Source: an uncultured Shewanella sp.
Lineage (GTDB): Bacteria; Pseudomonadota; Gammaproteobacteria; Enterobacterales; Shewanellaceae
NCBI RefSeq assembly: GCF_947491715.1
Contig: NZ_CANLKR010000017.1
Span: forward strand, 48,431 to 112,430
Reading direction: 5' to 3'
DNA length: 64,000 nt
The notes beneath the pieces were generated by a model. The model did not search any database and had not been told where the DNA came from. It saw nothing but the letters and a program-made list of their open reading frames with translations. This document shows, in pieces, positions 1 to 8,199 of the stretch (position 1 is its first letter; every line of letters begins with the position of its first letter). The position numbers and the translations under genes were made by a program.

Positions 1-440
1 TCAATATTCCCCTATTACACATAGCCGATGCGACCGCTCAGCAGCTCGCCCAAGATGGCATGGAAAAAGTTGGGTTACTGGGAACAAAATTCACCATGGA
101 ACAAGACTTTTATAAGAGGAGGATCACAGATAAATTTGGCATCGAAATCATCACCCCGAATCAAGATGAAAGGCAAGCGATACATGATATTATTTATCAA
201 GAATTATGTTTAGGCGTCATATCGAACTCATCCCGAACACGCTACTTAGAAATCATTAATAAACTTCACCAGCAAGGAGCACAAGCCGTGATCCTCGGCT
301 GTACTGAAATCGGGCTACTCGTGAACAAAAGTGATACCAACGTACCATTATATGACACCACTGAGCTGCATATGCAGGCGGCTATCGATATTGCTCTATC
401 CAATTCAGAAGAAATCATGCTCTGCAATGATAGCGATTAA
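1..440 (+). CDS. Aspartate/glutamate racemase family protein, 5'-truncated by window edge
   Basis: The reading frame is open from base 3 to the TAA at 438-440, so the N-terminal part of the gene lies before the window. The visible part is the C-terminal lobe of the Asp/Glu/hydantoin racemase family. It carries the VILGCTEI motif with the second catalytic cysteine, and GLLGTKFTM just after the missing half. Family members such as YgeA interconvert L- and D-amino acids in the cytoplasm without cofactor, using two cysteines as acid and base. The first cysteine is not in the window. The gene converges on and overlaps the next gene by 4 bp. The exact substrate cannot be read from this fragment. 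Confidence 0.85.
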   Translation, partial: NIPLLHIADATAQQLAQDGMEKVGLLGTKFTMEQDFYKRRITDKFGIEIITPNQDERQAIHDIIYQELCLGVISNSSRTRYLEIINKLHQQGAQAVILGCTEIGLLVNKSDTNVPLYDTTELHMQAAIDIALSNSEEIMLCNDSD

Positions 441-979
441 CTCGCTATCTGATACAGCACCACATCACAATCTCCAAGAGGATCGTGATGTAAATAAGTC
501 TTCACATAACGCATACCCAGCTTCTTCATTATATTGATAGAAGCATCATTAACTTCATTCGCGATGGCGCTAAAGGTCAAATTGGGGGTTTGTATGAGCA
601 AAGCATTCATTATATGCTTAGCGGCTTCACTGGCGTAGCCTTTTCCCCAAGACGATTGGAAAAAGCGCCAACCTAATTCTAAGTTACGCCATTGAGGCTC
701 TAAAGTCGTCGAAAAGAAATCCATCGGCCTCACGATAATCCACCCGATATCTTTCTGAGTTTCTATGACAGTGACTTTCCACATCCCCCAACCTTTATCA
801 GTATTTTTATAGCAATGCATTCGAGGTAACATGATACTATGAATATCTTCGCGGGATGTTTTATTACCACCATTAATATAACGCATCACTTCAGGATCTT
901 GATCGAGCTGATATAAAAATTCAGCATCAGAATCTTCCATTAAACGATAACTTAAACGTGTAGATTGAGTGATGTGCAT
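437..979 (-). CDS. GNAT family N-acetyltransferase (RimJ/RimL type)
   Basis: The protein of about 180 residues starts MHITQSTRLSYRLMEDSDA and fits the RimJ/RimL acetyltransferase layout: an early R-L pair, EPQWRNLELGWRF in the middle, and an acetyl-CoA loop around SSWGKGYASEAAKHIM, then a late IMKKLGMRYVKT segment. Such enzymes move an acetyl group from acetyl-CoA to an amine on a protein, antibiotic or small molecule. The start at 979 is preferred over an upstream ATG at 1039 because AAGGAAG precedes it at suitable spacing and the family begins here. The target is not predictable. The gene ends tail to tail with the racemase gene, with a 4-bp overlap. Confidence 0.85.
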   Translation of the reverse strand: MHITQSTRLSYRLMEDSDAEFLYQLDQDPEVMRYINGGNKTSREDIHSIMLPRMHCYKNTDKGWGMWKVTVIETQKDIGWIIVRPMDFFSTTLEPQWRNLELGWRFFQSSWGKGYASEAAKHIMNALLIQTPNLTFSAIANEVNDASINIMKKLGMRYVKTYLHHDPLGDCDVVLYQIAS

Positions 980-1113
980 TAGACTTCCTTTTCTTATTGA
1001 AGATAAAAACATATTATTGATAAATATGTCATTATTCAATTAAAAGTCGTCAAAAAAAGAATAAAGAAAAAAGCAAATTATTGAATGCTTATATTCGTGT
1101 TGATGAAAGCCGT

Positions 1114-1656
1114 TTAATTAGTACTAAAACAGGCAAGTTGTAATGATTTGGGAGAATAGCTTCTGGCCGTGACTTTATAAAAGCCGCATTGCTTACCATA
1201 AAAGTTAACATGCCGAAAACCTGTTTCTTTTGATTCTAACAAGCCAAACTGATTATATTTGGCTTTAATATCAATTTCAAATTCACCGAGTTTTTCGTTA
1301 GTATTGGCACAATAAGCCTCAAAAAAAGCAGTGCTGATCCTCTCTTTTTTAGCGTTATCCCGTTTATGCTTTGGCAAAAACCAGTTAATGGCTAATGCAT
1401 TACCAGCCTCGAGTGATATGGGTAAATCATCATACCAATCAATACCATAGGTAAGACCTTTCTTTACTTTTTCATTATTAAGATTAACCTGTTCAACACT
1501 TGAGGGCACCTCAAGGGTACCTTTATAACTCATTTCTATAGCCGCAGAGGCATTGCAACCATTATTTAACGTATAAACTTCAATTGAACTGGCTTGAACA
1601 GGTTCTGTTGTGAGTGACAGACCAAACAAAGCACTTAAAATGTAAGATATTTTCAT
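1114..1656 (-). CDS. Secreted hypothetical protein
   Basis: The protein of about 180 residues begins with a plausible Sec signal peptide, MKISYILSALFGLSLTTEPVQA, with cleavage expected after A-S-S or VQA. The mature part is mixed alpha/beta in character and contains four cysteines (NGCNAS, EAYCAN, GKQCGFY, QLACFS), which could make two periplasmic disulfides. No family was recognised. An alternative ATG lies four codons upstream at 1668. No strong ribosome site distinguishes the two, and 1656 was chosen because it gives a more usual signal peptide. It stands alone between a GNAT gene and the oxidase/carotenoid-oxygenase pair. Confidence 0.6.
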   Translation of the reverse strand: MKISYILSALFGLSLTTEPVQASSIEVYTLNNGCNASAAIEMSYKGTLEVPSSVEQVNLNNEKVKKGLTYGIDWYDDLPISLEAGNALAINWFLPKHKRDNAKKERISTAFFEAYCANTNEKLGEFEIDIKAKYNQFGLLESKETGFRHVNFYGKQCGFYKVTARSYSPKSLQLACFSTN

Positions 1657-1668
1657 GGCTGCACACAA

Positions 1669-2043
1669 TGTTAATGATAAGAATTGATTGCATATTACTT
1701 ATACAAGATCCTCTGTACAATCATACTTATGGATGAGAAACGAACAATAACCAAAGAGATCTTCACTCAAAACACATCTATACGCTTCAAGTAAAATGAC
1801 AATATAAAAATATAACAAATTGAAATTAAATAATTTTAAATCATTTATTCGTTTTAAATAAATATTTCAATTTTAAACTTAACCTCCAATTTACTCCATT
1901 TGTAAATTTGTCACACTTAAAAAGAATAATTTATAACCAAAAGAAATAAAAATTATTAATAACAATCATATAAGTCATAAAAAATCACTACAATGACAAA
2001 GTCCTCTCTGGCAGCGGCAAAGAGGACTAAAGGTTCAAAGTGA
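1669..2043. other. AT-rich intergenic region
   Basis: This 375-base stretch is very AT-rich and holds no convincing gene. It lies upstream of the secreted protein at 1114-1656 and downstream of the oxidase gene, so it should contain the promoter of the first and the end of the transcript of the second. A hairpin at 2000-2028 is listed separately. Confidence 0.6.
2000..2028 (-). terminator. Possible terminator of the oxidase gene
   Basis: Perfect 8-bp arms AGTCCTCT (2000-2007) and AGAGGACT (2021-2028) enclose a 13-base loop, just past the stop codon at 2044. The following T run on the minus strand is only three bases, so termination strength is uncertain. Confidence 0.45.
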
Positions 2044-3657
2044 TTATTGACAGATTTTAGCTTGTGTATACCAAGCCCCTATTTGACAGCTGCTTCCCTC
2101 TGCACAATGCTCATCAATTTCACAGTAACACTCTCCTCTTGCATTACACCCAGGTGTGAGATAGTTTTCTAGTCCATCATCACCTTTGGCACGTTCCCAA
2201 AAAGGATTAGTAAATACATTATGTGGATCCATTTGCTGTTTAAAGGCTAAAAAGTCATCCCACTTATCAAATTTTTCAGGCATGTTTTCAAAAATCGCCA
2301 CTGAGTTTTTCCCCCAATGCGGCCTGCCGCCATATTTTCGAATAGACATTTGCTCAATCTCAAGATTCACAAAATAATTTTTAGGCACGGCGTTACCTTC
2401 TTGCCTTAACGTATATTCAATGCCGAGATAAGCCGTATCACGTCCTGCACTCATACCTAAGTAACTCGATGATGCTTTACCAAAACGAAAATAAATGCCA
2501 TTAAGGGGAAAACAGGTTTTGTCATGAGACGCAAGTACCTCTCGAACATCACGGATCCAATTAGGTAACTCTTCTAATGGAATCGCGATCTCTTGCAAAG
2601 CAATAGGCAACTTATCCCATACGCAAGCATCGGTTTCTTTACACTCAAAATACTGCATTTGATCTGACTCTCCCACAGGATTGGCCAACACATTGCCAGA
2701 CGTTATATCCCTAAAATACGACTCATCTCGGGCACCATAACGAATTTTGGCCGCAAGGCACTGTAACCCCGAACCGGGCACTTCATGCAGGGCATCAAAC
2801 AGCAAACCAAAAAAGTACTCTTGTATATCAGAAACATCTGCTTGAGCATTATAAGCATTACCCGGCGTGTCTAACGGCACTTCATTGTATAAGGTCGTGG
2901 CATATCGACCAATGCCAGGAAACCAAGCAATGTTGGCTGAATAATTATTGCGAGCAATGTCTAAAATAATGTCTTCTAAGCCATCATCACTCATGTAACC
3001 TTGTACATCTGCCGACACTTTAAAGCCTGATTCAAGCTGAATGGTCGCCTCAACCACCACCCCGAGTACACCAAGATTCACTCTCGCAGCATTCAAGGCT
3101 TCGCCAGTCAATGTTCTCACTTCTCCCAATCCATCAACAATTTTCATTTCAGTAATATAATCAGCCAGCATATTACTTTTTTTCGTTAACGTTGACCCAT
3201 GAGTCCCACTGCCCAACATCCCTCCTATGGTAAAAATACCGAGCTCTGTCACCATATTAACGCTAAGCTCTTGACTACGAAGAAAGTCGTTCAAGTCATT
3301 AAAACGCATTCCGCCTTGCACTGTGATTGTCTGACTACTGGCATCAAATGACACAATATTATTCATCTTCTCTAATGTGATCTGTACCTGCCCTTCACCT
3401 GCACAAGCCGCATCAATTTGACTGGCAAACTTACGATTACCCGTCATGACTTTTTTTCCCTCATTTAACGCATTGATAACCACTTGCTGCACTTCTTCCA
3501 CCGAATGGGGTGCATGAATTACTGCAGGACGGCATTCATAGGTATTTTGATAATTAGACAGTGTTTCAGTTGGATTTTCTGTAGAATACAAACCAAAAGA
3601 CAGGCCAATAACACTGGCCATACCTAAGATCCCCAACACACTTTTTTTCAACTTCAT
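2044..3657 (-). CDS. FAD-linked oxidase resembling plant-type L-gulono-1,4-lactone oxidase, with Cys-rich tail
   Basis: The protein of about 537 residues (numbering here counts from an ATG at 3663, two codons earlier) has an N-terminal hydrophobic signal or anchor at about 5-25. A PCMH-type FAD-binding domain follows at about 45-215, with GGMLGSGTHGST at 148-158. The C-terminal aldonolactone-oxidase half carries the family motif HWGK at 449-452. The last 37 residues hold six cysteines (506, 512, 514, 520, 526, 538) spaced much like the tail remembered from plant gulonolactone oxidases. The position that usually carries the histidine covalently bound to FAD appears to be Ser-81, so the flavin may be bound non-covalently. 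The ATG at 3657 has AAGGGAG at good spacing. An exported sugar-lactone or alcohol oxidase is likely; the substrate is unknown. It lies about 56 bp after a carotenoid-oxygenase-like gene on the same strand. Confidence 0.8.
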   Translation of the reverse strand: MKLKKSVLGILGMASVIGLSFGLYSTENPTETLSNYQNTYECRPAVIHAPHSVEEVQQVVINALNEGKKVMTGNRKFASQIDAACAGEGQVQITLEKMNNIVSFDASSQTITVQGGMRFNDLNDFLRSQELSVNMVTELGIFTIGGMLGSGTHGSTLTKKSNMLADYITEMKIVDGLGEVRTLTGEALNAARVNLGVLGVVVEATIQLESGFKVSADVQGYMSDDGLEDIILDIARNNYSANIAWFPGIGRYATTLYNEVPLDTPGNAYNAQADVSDIQEYFFGLLFDALHEVPGSGLQCLAAKIRYGARDESYFRDITSGNVLANPVGESDQMQYFECKETDACVWDKLPIALQEIAIPLEELPNWIRDVREVLASHDKTCFPLNGIYFRFGKASSSYLGMSAGRDTAYLGIEYTLRQEGNAVPKNYFVNLEIEQMSIRKYGGRPHWGKNSVAIFENMPEKFDKWDDFLAFKQQMDPHNVFTNPFWERAKGDDGLENYLTPGCNARGECYCEIDEHCAEGSSCQIGAWYTQAKICQ

Positions 3658-3713
3658 ATTCATCTCCCTTGATCTGAGTTTTTATGGTGTTCACTCTATT
3701 TTTAATCTGTCTA

Positions 3714-5570
3714 TTAAGTAAATTTAGGTAAAATATAAGTCGTCAATATTTCTTGCACTTCACTCGAATGGCAGGGCATTTTATCTAAAAAATGTTGACT
3801 TAAATTTGATTTATATGCCGTCACGGGACGTGGACCAATACTCGGAACCCAAAGGGCATGATTGGTAGTTGCAAAGCTTAAACCTTGACTCCCTAAAATA
3901 CACACTGGACCTTGACTTAAATTTTGAGCATCAAAAATCCACAACTCTTTGCCATTCGTTTCTGCTTGTGTAGGATGTTTACGAACCACAAAGGTCAATA
4001 CATAACCTTCATCTTGCCGACTGGAGCCAATAGCCGACATAAATTGTGGCGTTCGCATTACGCAATCTTCAGGAAATTGATAACTATCACTGATCGTCAT
4101 ACTGTGACAGTCCATATGGATTAATGCTGACGGAATCGCCTCTTGAGGTAAGCTGTCATTGGTATAATATCGCTGAGGGTAATCTTCATAAGCTTTCGCC
4201 ACTCTTTTCACCAAATGCTCAGGACGATAACCTATGGCGGACCAATAAATATGTTCAAACGTATCTGGAAATTGAAAATGGCCTCGATAAGCTGGATCGT
4301 TCATGTCCCAACAAAGGTGCTCATCACGTATCACAGCAAAGTCCGGTTTAATTTCGGTAGCACTTAACGTATTCACTTGAATACGTGCACGTACTAGCCC
4401 TCCGACATCCATGGGGGCGGCTGGATAGCCCGCAATGCTGTCATCCACTCTTCCACCAAAATACAACTGTTCCCAGTCAAATTGCGGCTCAGATTTATCC
4501 ATGGCTCCTAAATATTGACCATATAAGGTCACCACATTGCCATCATCATTGTAATTACACATGATATCCGACGTGTCAAAATCAAGCTCGAGGTAATCAG
4601 CTAGGACATCCGCTTGACCAGCCATTAAATCGGCTTTTCGAATAATCCATACGGGCGTACGATGCTTTTGAGCCGTCACGCTACGAATACCTAAAATACG
4701 TGAATTTTCAACTCTTGCAGCAGTTTCAAAAATCAAAATATACTGCCGAGTCACACTTAATGAATGTGATGTTGCTGAAATATAGGCATTGTCTCCATTT
4801 CTAAGCTTAACTTGCCACGATTCAAATGGACCCACCTCATCCCAACGGATCAGCTGAATAAAACCATTTCTTGTTCCTGTATCACCCGTATTTCCCCCAT
4901 AATTGATGGTAAAACACTCTTGAGTATTAAGATCAAAATAAGGATGCCCCGTTGTGCGGATCTGCGGAAATAACCACTTATTTGGTGCTAATACATCAGC
5001 AAAAGGCGGTAAACTCGTTCTCCACTCAGATAACTCACCAATAGGCGTCACAAGCTCCAATGTTGTAGCATCAAATTCAAAGGGCACTCCTCCTTCATAA
5101 CTCAATGCAAATCGGTTATTCCCCATGTAATTAGGCGCTGTGTTACAATAATTCATGAAGCCCAAATTCATGCTAAAATAGACGGTCCCTCCTAATAAGG
5201 AAAACTTATCAAATAACCCGGTAACATGCTGCTGCATTATGGCGGATGGGGTGTTAATCATTTTTCGAGTAAAAGACACAGAAGAATTATTGCCTGCAGG
5301 AAAATCAATGCGTGTTAATGCTCCTCTTCCATTAGGCGTTAATTGATCCACTTCTAATGGGATCCCTTCACACATGAAAATATGCCCGTAAATATCACTG
5401 GGCAATTGACCAAATAAAATATTCAACTCCCCTGATTGCGCAGATAAACTGGCATTCATAATAGAAGTGGGAAAAGTTGAACTATCCATTGGTTTTATTT
5501 CACTGGAAAAACCAATAGTCGGTAAAGCTGAAAGTGCACAAGCACTTTTAATAAAGTCTCTTCGATTCAT
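3714..5570 (-). CDS. Carotenoid cleavage oxygenase family protein with Tat signal
   Basis: This 618-residue protein starts MNRRDFIKSACALSALPTIG, a twin-arginine signal, so a folded metalloprotein is probably exported. The body is a seven-bladed RPE65/carotenoid oxygenase propeller. Of the four iron-binding histidines of the family, three are visible: H209 in TTGHPYFD, H269 in ATSHSLSVT and H571 in TTNHALWVP. Where the third (family motif HxxN) is expected, C338 in CNYND is found. Family enzymes split carotenoids, stilbenes or apocarotenoids with Fe(II) and O2. With the altered ligand, activity or substrate may differ. AGGTAAAAGAAA precedes the start. The FAD oxidase follows in the same direction and may act in the same periplasmic pathway. 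Confidence 0.75.
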   Translation of the reverse strand: MNRRDFIKSACALSALPTIGFSSEIKPMDSSTFPTSIMNASLSAQSGELNILFGQLPSDIYGHIFMCEGIPLEVDQLTPNGRGALTRIDFPAGNNSSVSFTRKMINTPSAIMQQHVTGLFDKFSLLGGTVYFSMNLGFMNYCNTAPNYMGNNRFALSYEGGVPFEFDATTLELVTPIGELSEWRTSLPPFADVLAPNKWLFPQIRTTGHPYFDLNTQECFTINYGGNTGDTGTRNGFIQLIRWDEVGPFESWQVKLRNGDNAYISATSHSLSVTRQYILIFETAARVENSRILGIRSVTAQKHRTPVWIIRKADLMAGQADVLADYLELDFDTSDIMCNYNDDGNVVTLYGQYLGAMDKSEPQFDWEQLYFGGRVDDSIAGYPAAPMDVGGLVRARIQVNTLSATEIKPDFAVIRDEHLCWDMNDPAYRGHFQFPDTFEHIYWSAIGYRPEHLVKRVAKAYEDYPQRYYTNDSLPQEAIPSALIHMDCHSMTISDSYQFPEDCVMRTPQFMSAIGSSRQDEGYVLTFVVRKHPTQAETNGKELWIFDAQNLSQGPVCILGSQGLSFATTNHALWVPSIGPRPVTAYKSNLSQHFLDKMPCHSSEVQEILTTYILPKFT

Positions 5571-5996
5571 TTTCTTTTACCTAAATGAAATGTTGGTATA
5601 AAAGAGTTCGCCAGACTTCTTTAGCGCTCACTAATGCACGACTTTAAACTTAAGAAAAAGAAAAAACAATCAACAGTTACAATCTATAAACTTAGGGAAA
5701 TGAAGTGTAAAGTCAAAACAACAAAAACACAAACAACTGAATGAAAAGAAAAAAACAACAAACAGTTCCATTAATAAAAGTTGACATTATTATGTCAAAA
5801 AAAGCATCAACATATAAAAACAAAAACTATAAGCCTATAATAATAATAGATAATTAAATCTGTGATTTTACATTATTAAAGATGAGAAAATAATCCAAAT
5901 AAAATAGAAACAAAAAAGGGCCGCCTAATAATAGCGGCCCCACTTAAGTCTAGATAATAAATACTTTTACCATATGAATAAGAAAATAGTCTTACT
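5571..5996. other. AT-rich intergenic region with pmbA terminator
   Basis: This 426-base stretch has no supportable gene. Bases 5571-5900 are strongly AT-rich and would contain the promoter of the carotenoid-oxygenase gene. The end nearest pmbA holds the terminator described separately. Confidence 0.6.
5912..5941 (-). terminator. Rho-independent terminator of pmbA
   Basis: GGGCCGC (5918-5924) and GCGGCCC (5934-5940) form a GC-rich stem. On the minus strand it is followed by six T (the AAAAAA at 5912-5917). It sits about 60 bases past the pmbA stop. Confidence 0.9.
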
Positions 5997-7337
5997 TTAA
6001 TTCCCAGCCACTTTCATGTCACTTAATAATATACCGCCAGTTCTAATGGATGAACGCAAATCTTGATCTTTCGCCACACCCACCATATTTTTATACATAT
6101 CTTTTAGATTACCAGCGATAGTAATTTCTTCAACAGGATATAAAATCACTCCATTTTCTACATAAAAACCTGCAGCACCACGAGAGTAGTCGCCTGTGAC
6201 TCCATTCACCCCTTGGCCCATCACTTCAGTAATCAACAAGCCCGTATTCATTTCTTTAATTAACTCAGCAAAAGTTTGCCCCGTATGAGATAAGGTCCAA
6301 TTATAAATACCGCCAGCGTGCCCCGTATTCTTCATCCCTAATTTTCGAGCTGAATAACTGGTGAGCAAATAACTGGCTAATCGACCATTATCGATAATAT
6401 GGCGATCAATAGTTGCCACACCTTCTGAATCAAAATTGGCACTCGCCAGTCCACCTTGTAAATGAGGCTGCTCAGTAATACTGAACCAATCTGGAAAAAT
6501 ATCCGTGTCTAGCGCATCTTGTAAAAAACTTGAATTTCGGTACAAGCTTCCACCGCTGATTGCGCTGACTAAATGCCCTATTAGCCCCGTTGAAATTTCT
6601 GGGCTAAATAAAATCGGCAACGCTGTTGTCGCAATTTTTCGAGCATGAAGACGATCGACGGTTTTTTGCGCCGCTTTTTGGCCTATGACTTCGGGGGAGA
6701 CTAAATCATGTAATTGCCTTGCAACAGTATAATCATAATCTCGTTGCATTTTACCTTCAGCTTCAGCAATGGCAACACAACTTAAACTATAACGAGAACT
6801 TGCTTCACCCTGTAAAAATCCATGGCTATTGCCATACACTTTAAAACCAGTATGCGCATTGACATTTGCGCCATCTGACGTTTTTACTTGCTCATCAGCA
6901 TCCAAAGCCGCCGTTTCAGCGCGGACCGCTAACTCAGTCAAAGCTTCCGGGCTGATCTCTTCTGGATAATATAATTGCAGATCATGGAACTCTGTTGCCA
7001 TTCTGTCTTTATCAGCCAAACCGCTAAAACTGTCTTCTGAAGTAAAACGCGCAATGCCATCAGCCGCTTTAACTGCTTCTTTAATCGCTTCAGGACTCAA
7101 ATCAGAGGTAGATGAACTGCCTTTACAGCCGCCTCGATACAAGGTGATCCCTAAGGCACCATCTTTATTAAACTCAACAGTTTCCACTTCTTTTAACCGA
7201 GTCGAAACCGATAAACCTTGTTGCTTACTGATCGCCACTTCAGCGGCGCTCGTTCCTAAACTGGCGGCAAATTCAAGCGCCATAGCAACGGCATTTTTCA
7301 GGGGGGCTAATTCAATATCAATGCTAGATGAAGACAC
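5997..7337 (-). CDS. pmbA: Metalloprotease PmbA/TldE
   Basis: This 446-residue protein matches E. coli PmbA (450 residues) along its whole length. Visible signature stretches are VSTRLKEVETVEFNKDGALGITLY near the N-terminus, FGHL-like LIGHLVSAISGGSLYRNSSF in the middle, and MGQGVNGVTGDYSRGAAGFYVENG near the C-terminus. PmbA (TldE) pairs with TldD to form a cytoplasmic protease that unfolds and trims short peptides, including microcin and CcdA-type substrates. In the family the metal site belongs to TldD, so PmbA is the partner subunit. Translation starts at GTG. The yjgA gene lies divergently upstream, 151 bp away, an arrangement conserved in related bacteria. Confidence 0.96.
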   Translation of the reverse strand: MSSSSIDIELAPLKNAVAMALEFAASLGTSAAEVAISKQQGLSVSTRLKEVETVEFNKDGALGITLYRGGCKGSSSTSDLSPEAIKEAVKAADGIARFTSEDSFSGLADKDRMATEFHDLQLYYPEEISPEALTELAVRAETAALDADEQVKTSDGANVNAHTGFKVYGNSHGFLQGEASSRYSLSCVAIAEAEGKMQRDYDYTVARQLHDLVSPEVIGQKAAQKTVDRLHARKIATTALPILFSPEISTGLIGHLVSAISGGSLYRNSSFLQDALDTDIFPDWFSITEQPHLQGGLASANFDSEGVATIDRHIIDNGRLASYLLTSYSARKLGMKNTGHAGGIYNWTLSHTGQTFAELIKEMNTGLLITEVMGQGVNGVTGDYSRGAAGFYVENGVILYPVEEITIAGNLKDMYKNMVGVAKDQDLRSSIRTGGILLSDMKVAGN

Positions 7338-7488
7338 AAACGTACTCTATAAGTTAGCGGGAATACCTTTAGCATAACAAACCCCATTCATTAATCCCAT
7401 TTTCATTTTTTATGCTATCCCTATGTAACTGGTTTGAACAAGGGAAAAATGCTAGAATAAAGGCAGATTTAGCTAGAGATTTTTATAT

Positions 7489-8031
7489 ATGAACATTGTT
7501 GGTGACTCAGAACACTTTAAACAACCTTATGATCAAAATGACGATTATGTCAGCCGTGCTGAAACCAAGCGCGAAATAACGATTTATCAAGATCTTGGCA
7601 AGCGCCTTGTCTCATTGAGCAAAAGCCAACTTGAGAAACTAGACCTCGATGAACTGCTATTCGACAACGTACTCAAAGCAAAAACCATTAAAATCAATAC
7701 TGAAGCTCATCGCCGTCAGTTACAGTTTATTGGTAAAATCATGCGCAACGAAGATATTGAGGCACTGCAAATCGCGCTAAAAAATGTGCTCAATCAAAAT
7801 CACAACGAGAGCGCTAAAACAAACGTTGCCGATAAAACCCGTAACCAATTATTGGCTGAAGGTGACATCGCTATTCAATCATTACTTGAACTGCACCCAC
7901 AACTTGAGAGACAAAAACTCAGGCAGCTGGTTCGTCAAACCCATAAAGAGCTTGCCAAAAACCCTGATGTCAATGAGTCAAAAACGGCAAAAGAGTTTAG
8001 CCTTTATCTTAGAAATGAAATAAATAGCTAA
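7489..8031 (+). CDS. yjgA: Ribosome-associated protein YjgA/DarP
   Basis: This 180-residue protein belongs to the DUF615/YjgA family, now called DarP in E. coli, where it binds the 50S subunit during late assembly near the peptidyl-transferase centre. The all-helical, highly charged sequence shows family landmarks: SRAETKREI at the N-terminus, LGKRLVSLSKSQLEKLDL, RRQLQFIGKIMRNED, and the C-terminal QLERQKLRQLVRQTHKE. It is divergent from pmbA, the usual neighbour. A strong 18-bp inverted repeat just after the stop serves as a probable terminator. Confidence 0.95.
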   Translation: MNIVGDSEHFKQPYDQNDDYVSRAETKREITIYQDLGKRLVSLSKSQLEKLDLDELLFDNVLKAKTIKINTEAHRRQLQFIGKIMRNEDIEALQIALKNVLNQNHNESAKTNVADKTRNQLLAEGDIAIQSLLELHPQLERQKLRQLVRQTHKELAKNPDVNESKTAKEFSLYLRNEINS

Positions 8032-8046
8032 TATTGCCGAACAGTT

Positions 8047-8098
8047 TATATACCCAAGTCACTTACAAAATTATACTTTGAAGTGACTTGGGTATATA
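8047..8098. terminator. 18-bp perfect inverted repeat after yjgA
   Basis: The arms TATATACCCAAGTCACTT (8047-8064) and its complement (8081-8098) are separated by 16 bases. The position 16 bases past the yjgA stop suggests a terminator, although no long T run follows. The outer sequence TATACCC..ACTT resembles the tips of the MITE-like repeats found elsewhere in this window, so it may be a derivative of one. Confidence 0.7.
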
Positions 8099-8199
8099 GG
8101 CGCCCTTCCAAACGCTTAGACATCTTGTAAAAGCCAATCATGGCAATGGATCCATGCTACCCTTTGCTTTAATTAATCGCTTACAGGGATAGTCGCGCC

